64,000 bases of DNA from Gossypium raimondii. Its lineage: Eukaryota > Streptophyta > Magnoliopsida > Malvales > Malvaceae. Each line of letters begins with the position of its first letter. Positions within the stretch are counted from its first letter, which is position 1. The notes beneath the pieces are model-generated. The model saw only the letters and a list, made by a program, of their open reading frames with translations. It was not told where the DNA came from and ran no database searches. The stretch lies in assembly GCF_025698545.1 (NCBI RefSeq), contig NC_068569.1, forward strand, positions 11,222,001-11,286,000, given 5' to 3'. Below are positions 59,168 through 64,000 of the stretch, piece after piece. Made by a program: the position numbers and the translations under genes.

Positions 59168-59814
59168 CCAACAAATAGGGGTGTTCATTCGGTTAACCGA
59201 CCGGTTAACCGACCCGAAATTACTATAACCGAATTAACCGACCTTCCAAAAATTTTAACCGTTAACGAACCGATTTTTTTAAAAAATTAACCGAACCGAA
59301 ATTTTTTCGTTAATAAGGTCGATTAACGAATTAACCAAAATTATGTATTTTATTTTTGGTTAAAATTACCCAATTACCGAATTACCGAATTAACCGAATT
59401 AACGAATTAACGAATTACGAAAAATACCGAATTACCGAATTTTTTAATTTTTATTTTAAAATTTAAAAATTTATAAATTATTAAAGTAAATTGGGTTTTA
59501 GACTTTAGTAAATTGGGTTGTCTTTTAGTTTTAGTTTTATTGGATTGGGTAATTGGGTAAACTTTAGTTTTATTGGGTTGGGTAATTGAGTTTGGGTTGG
59601 GTTGGATAATTTTATTTATTAATTTTTTCGGTTAACCGAAAATTTTCGGTTAACCGACCGGTTTCGAACCGAATTAACCGTTAACCGAAAAATCATAAAA
59701 AAATTAATCGACCCCCGACCGAAAAAATTCGGTTAACGGACCAATTAACCGAATTCGGTCGGTTAACCGAATTTTTTCGGTTTTACCCGAATTATGCACA
59801 CCCCTACCAACAAA
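59168..59814. mobile_element. hAT-type non-autonomous element made of TTAACCGA words
   Basis: Element 59176-59806 (631 bp), flanked by the exact 8-bp duplication CCAACAAA (59168-59175 and 59807-59814). Perfect 8-bp ends TAGGGGTG...CACCCCTA. An 8-bp duplication and this terminal word fit the hAT superfamily. Both ends are packed with TTAACCGA/TCGGTTAA repeats in inverted order, with AATTAACGAATTACCG variants; the centre (about 59480-59610) is made of AATTGGGTTTTAG/GGGTAATTGGGTAAAC variants. No coding capacity. Confidence 0.82.
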
Positions 59815-60414
59815 TATGAAAAAGAAAACTTATTTTAAAAAGTAACTTTTATATAGAAATTTATTTTAAAAATACTATATTCAAGTAAAAAAAATTCCAT
59901 TTTCTGCCAGAAAAAAGAATCCTCCATTAAGGTTTTATTGGCCAGCGGAGTAAATATAAAATTAACCAACAAAAATAAAACGGCATCCCCTTTTAGGACA
60001 AGTATAGGTCCCAAATCCCATATTATATTTACTTGACAACCAAGGCAGCCCACAGATTCAGCCGTCAAATTACTACCCTCGAGGAACCAACAAATTGAAA
60101 GAAACAACTATTTGTCATTATCAATTAATTATTTAACTTAATCAACAACAGCCAAACCCACAATCAACTTTTAAGAACAAAATTTAAATAAAATAAAAAA
60201 AGAGAAATTCAGTTATTACATTGTTATTTATGATATTTAAGCTCCATTTGTTTTAATATAAAAAATGTTACGAAAAATATTCTCTGCTTTTTTTCTATGT
60301 TTATTTCATGTAAAAAGTTTTCTACTCAACGTAAAATTACATTAGTATTCCCATAAAATATCCTACCAAAAAAAAATTCGTAAGATATTTTCCAAACTGA
60401 TAAGGCTCTGCTCA
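59815..60414. other. AT-rich intergenic DNA
   Basis: No gene, RNA or element boundary recognised. Confidence 0.4.
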
Positions 60415-61040
60415 CTGTAATACCCCCATCCCAACTCGAACATCAGGCCAAAACACCGGAATGTTACTTTCTCCATTACATTCTTCACTTATCAAATATT
60501 TTCTTATAAATTTTCATAACTTTTCAATTTAGTCTATTTTTGTCTTAAAAGTTCAATATTCACTAATTAATCATATTAAATCAATTTTCTTTCTTGTTAC
60601 ACTTTGATCACATAATTTATCTCAACTTCTATTATTCCATCCACATATTTTCTCAAGTTTAACAATTTAGTCCTTATCATCATAAAAATTTCATATTTTT
60701 CCACAAATTCACTTTTACAATACTTTATGCATACTTCGTCATCTCATATATAACACATTTATTAAAATTTTTAGCATAATTTCATTATTCACATATTAAA
60801 TTGTTTCACACTTAAACTTTTGTACAATTTTCAATTTAGTCCCTACCGCCATGTAATTTATTTTTCATCATATAAGCACTTTAATCAAATAACTCATTAT
60901 AATATCTTATTTCGCATAACAAATTTTCATGCATATCACTTCTCTTGTTTCGATTATAAATTTCACAAAGTTTACAATTTAATCTTTAACATAATGAAGA
61001 TTCATTATTTACTATAATTTCACATTAACGTCACTTTGTA
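60415..61040 (+). repeat. Ty3/gypsy LTR-like fragment
   Basis: Begins TGTAATACCCCCATCCCAAC followed by GGCCAAAACACCGGAATGTTAC, close to the start I recall for an abundant cotton gypsy LTR (TGTAACACCCC...CCGGAA...TTAC). It continues with repeated CAATTTAGTCC, TTTCATAATTTCATTATTCA-type words. Only LTR-like DNA is seen, with no internal genes. Fossil fragment. Confidence 0.55.
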
Positions 61041-61979
61041 ATCAATTCACTACTTCATTTAAACTCTTTATCATAAATCTCAAATGAATGTTTGTTTCGT
61101 TGAAAACAAATTTTATGAAATATTTTCAAGAAATCTGCAAATAATAGAAAATATTTTACATGATTCATTCAAGCATTAGAAAATATTAGTTTTTCTAGAA
61201 AAATAAGTCATTTTCAATATATATATATATATATATATAACATGTGAATAAATAAAAGAATTTAGTAATGGCTGATATTTGAACATCGGATATTTAAAAC
61301 GACTGTATGAATAAACAATGGATAAAGAAAATAGAAAATTATAATATCCATAAAAGCAGATGAAGGAAAATTTTGGTGAGATCTGGTAGTCAAAGGGAGG
61401 TTGCAGTTGCAAAAACATGACTTTTCCTTTATTTATTTGGATTAATCCTCTAGTCTTAAGGAGCAGGTAAATTTCATATTTTAAAACTGCATGTGGGACT
61501 GGGAATGTGGTAATTACAAAACAATTAAAATCTGGGTTTCTACGTTTCTCACATCTAATCCTAAATATTTATATAATTAACCATTTTATTTATAAAAGCA
61601 TGATTCTACAAATTGAAATGTAATTGGAGTGCATATGTTACTACTTTAATTTTAATTTTATTATTTATTGTATGTTATAAACATGACAATCTCTTTCAAT
61701 TATCAAAATTTAGTTGTCTTGAGAAGCTTCTGATTTCAAAGGCTGGTGTTTACACTCTACCTATAGAATTTTCGACACCAGATTTGACTATATCAGTATT
61801 TCATTTGAATTCATGATCTGATTTTAATCATTTCGAGAATGATGTCACAAATATCATGCAATATTTTCATAGTATTTATAATTTATGGCTTGTTTTTCTT
61901 TTTTTGGACAAGAAAAGTTAAATTTAAAATAAATAATATTAAAATATTTAAACACTCGCTCTTAATTAGTGTCCGACTC

Positions 61980-62014
<35 letters not shown>

Positions 62015-62739
62015 AGTACTTTAATTTGTTTATATCATTTTAACTTAACTATCAATTCAATTATGAAATTATAAAAATGTCTTGAACTTAACTACTTAAG
62101 ATCCAAATTAGTCATGAACTCTATTTATGCAGACACGTGTTTAAACTTTTATTATTTAACGTTTTAAATTTCTTATTTAACATAATAAAAGAAAAACCTA
62201 ATGAATCAGCAACTTCGTTGGTGAAAAGGATCCAACCTTTTATCTTGCATATAATCTAAAAGAGTTTCCAAAATTTTAAAATGAAATTTCTTATGAATTG
62301 AATCATGTAATTTAAGAAAATAATAATAAATATTTGTCGTAAACAAGATAAATTTCATTAACTTTAATATCAATCTTAATAATAATGTATTCAAATAAAA
62401 GAAAATGACTAAATAATAATAAAATAATAACAACATACGGGAATCCAAAACTTAAAAGAAAAGAAAAGAATCCACTTGTTGAAGGTTCAAGCTTTGGATA
62501 AGAATTTTGGAATTTATCCGTTCAGTTCCTTTTAACAATGATCGATTTTATATTATTTTAATTAAAATATATAGTTTTGAAATATAGAAACAAAAAATTT
62601 GGATCAATTTTTTATAATCTATTATTAAAAATACAATATTTCATTTGTATTTAGATTTTTTATTTTCTATTTGTATACATATGTGATAAGATTTTTAGTA
62701 TTATTTTAATAATTTATACTATTTATAAAGTCATTTATC
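61041..62739. other. AT-rich intergenic DNA with (AT)n tracts
   Basis: (AT)n microsatellites at about 61218-61239 and 61983-62010. No gene recognised. Confidence 0.45.
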
Positions 62740-64000
62740 GAGTTGATGTCACTCATCAACCGAGTCTTAACCCCGTTCGAGAAATCACGTTAATGTCCTA
62801 ACCTATTGCTGCCCAGATTACAAATGGTGTCCCTCTCACATGACTTTTGGTTCCAAACTTCACTCTTCTACCCTGGAACCAACCTATGTTGCCCTCTATG
62901 CCAAAGCCACGAGGAATTGGCTTCCCAACAGTCAAAGGCATAATATGACAAAGAAGATAATTGCCCTATTGAAGAAGGTGGGAGTTGGAATCCAATTCGA
63001 TGTTGGAGACTTGATCTTTACTAAGATATATCAACATGCTGAGAAGGTTTATAGTAAGCTTAGTTTCCTTATCCATCTCTCATATTTCAAATCATGTTTT
63101 TGCAAAATAACAAAATTGTTAAATCTACTAAGAAGTATAAGAAGCTACCTCCTAAGTTGAAGTTCTCATAGAAGTGATTAGAAGTAAAAATGCTCCCTTA
63201 GACCTTGGGAATGTGGAAGAGGAAGAAGCCTCTACTAAAGACACAATAGTGCTTGAAACCGTTGGCGTAAATATTGACACATTTTCTCGTTCTTCAAGCA
63301 TATCAACTGTTATTGTTCAAAGGATCCTCAATTTGCTTTCTGATGTGATTGCTGCCAATGAGAGATAGATCAAAGACCTCAAAGCTCGCAACAACAAACT
63401 ATTGGCCATGAAGCTAGATATTTTAGCCAGGCAATTTCAGTGATCCTTTTGCAATAATTGAACAAAAAGGGAGGAGTAATGTTGTGGTCGTATGGTGATG
63501 ATGGTGGTGGTGGTGGTGGTATGATGGTTTTTTGGGCAACAATAACCACAAACTTAGGGTTTCAATTCTCGTTAATTTGGTATGATGATTCTTCTTTTGT
63601 CTGTTCAAATGTTCACTCAGTCCAATAATCTCGTACACCTACCCTTACATGTTTTGGATCACATTAACAAGTTTGTACTTAATACTTATTTTAATAATTA
63701 AAGATTGTTTTTGCCAAGGGAGAGTTACTTAGAGGGAAATATGTGATTGTGATGTTTTATTTTCCCTGTATATGTATTGTTCAAAAATTGTCAAAGGGGA
63801 AGATTGTCGACACATTTGAAGGCAAGGTTAATTATGAGGCTGTTTCTGTGGCTGAAACAGTGGCCACAACTTCAGGCAATGTTTCATTGCCAAGCTTGCC
63901 TATTATTCAAAGTTAACAGATTTTAGAAAAAAAAAAGTATTGAACTACATGTTGTGGAATTATTTGGAAAAATTAGAACCCCTAACATGAAGACCAATTG
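62740..64000 (+). mobile_element. Fossil LTR-type retroelement with 'putative plant transposon protein' domain, runs off the window
   Basis: Coding remnant at about 62.8-63.4 kb with YVALYAKATRNWLPNSQRHN, then VGVGIQFDVGDLIFTKIYQH. This resembles the 'putative plant transposon protein' domain often found in non-autonomous plant LTR elements. A charged segment that would form a helix follows (AANER..IKDLKARNNKLLAMKLDILARQ). A (GGT)n run lies near 63500. A purine tract AAAGGGGAAGA at about 63793-63803 is directly followed by TGTCGACACATTTGAAGG, which I take as the start of the 3' LTR at 63805. The LTR start resembles the fragment at 41294. The element is broken in several places and incomplete here; age not measurable in the window. 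Confidence 0.55.

Noticed and set aside
1-64000. tRNA, rRNA, plastid or mitochondrial insertions
   Set aside because: I looked for tRNA T-loop words and organelle-like coding blocks and found none convincing; a tRNAscan or organelle BLAST would settle it.

Overview
The window looks like nuclear DNA from a dicot, most likely cotton (Gossypium) or a close Malvaceae relative. The genes have AT-rich plant introns with GT-AG or GC-AG borders. The proteins read like Arabidopsis families. Two LTR-type fragments (about 39.85-40.40 kb and 60.4-61.0 kb) have the wording I associate with abundant cotton Ty3/gypsy LTRs (a 'TGTAATACCCCC...' start, and 'GCACATAAGTGCT' repeats). The genus is an inference from memory of such repeats, not from a search.

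Layout. (1) 0.77-3.91 kb, + strand: a six-exon chloroplast RelA/SpoT homologue (RSH2/RSH3 type). (2) 6.19-6.66 kb, - strand: a small proline-rich membrane protein. (3) 7-15 kb: repeat-rich DNA with a Mutator-like MITE, two related LTR-like fragments enclosing gene-like debris, and a frameshifted pseudogene. (4) 15.16-15.82 kb, +: a two-exon R2R3-MYB with the bHLH-binding signature. (5) 16.4-18.3 kb: two adjacent LINE 3' ends. (6) 20.59-20.94 kb, +: an ELF4-LIKE circadian gene. (7) 23.53-26.87 kb, -: a nine-exon chloroplast NAD(P)-binding protein. (8) 29.73-33.11 kb, +: an eleven-exon DRG2-type GTPase. (9) 33.47-45.99 kb, -: three tandem GDSL lipases of the GLIP1 type, the first two a recent duplicate pair. 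(10) 46.93-51.13 kb: a broken Ty1/copia element whose 3' LTR holds a 125-bp inverted duplication. (11) 53.43-54.39 kb, -: a LEA_2/NDR1-HIN1-like membrane protein. (12) 55.71-57.92 kb, -: a group VII ERF starting with the MCGGAII N-degron. (13) 58-64 kb: repeats, including a hAT-type element built from TTAACCGA words, a gypsy LTR fragment and a fossil retroelement running off the end.

Every multi-exon gene model was assembled by hand from splice signals. Each closes in frame: RSH 713 aa, DRG2 399, Rossmann protein 303, GLIPs 364/364/383, ERF 389, MYB 193, LEA_2 236. The genes form no operon-like unit. The only functional cluster is the GDSL lipase trio. Shared themes are plastid signalling (RSH, Rossmann protein) and stress or defence (GLIPs, LEA_2, ERF-VII). 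I found no convincing undescribed system. The most unusual structures are the inverted duplication inside the copia LTR, the palindromic TTAACCGA hAT element, and the host-like coding fragments between two related LTR pieces.
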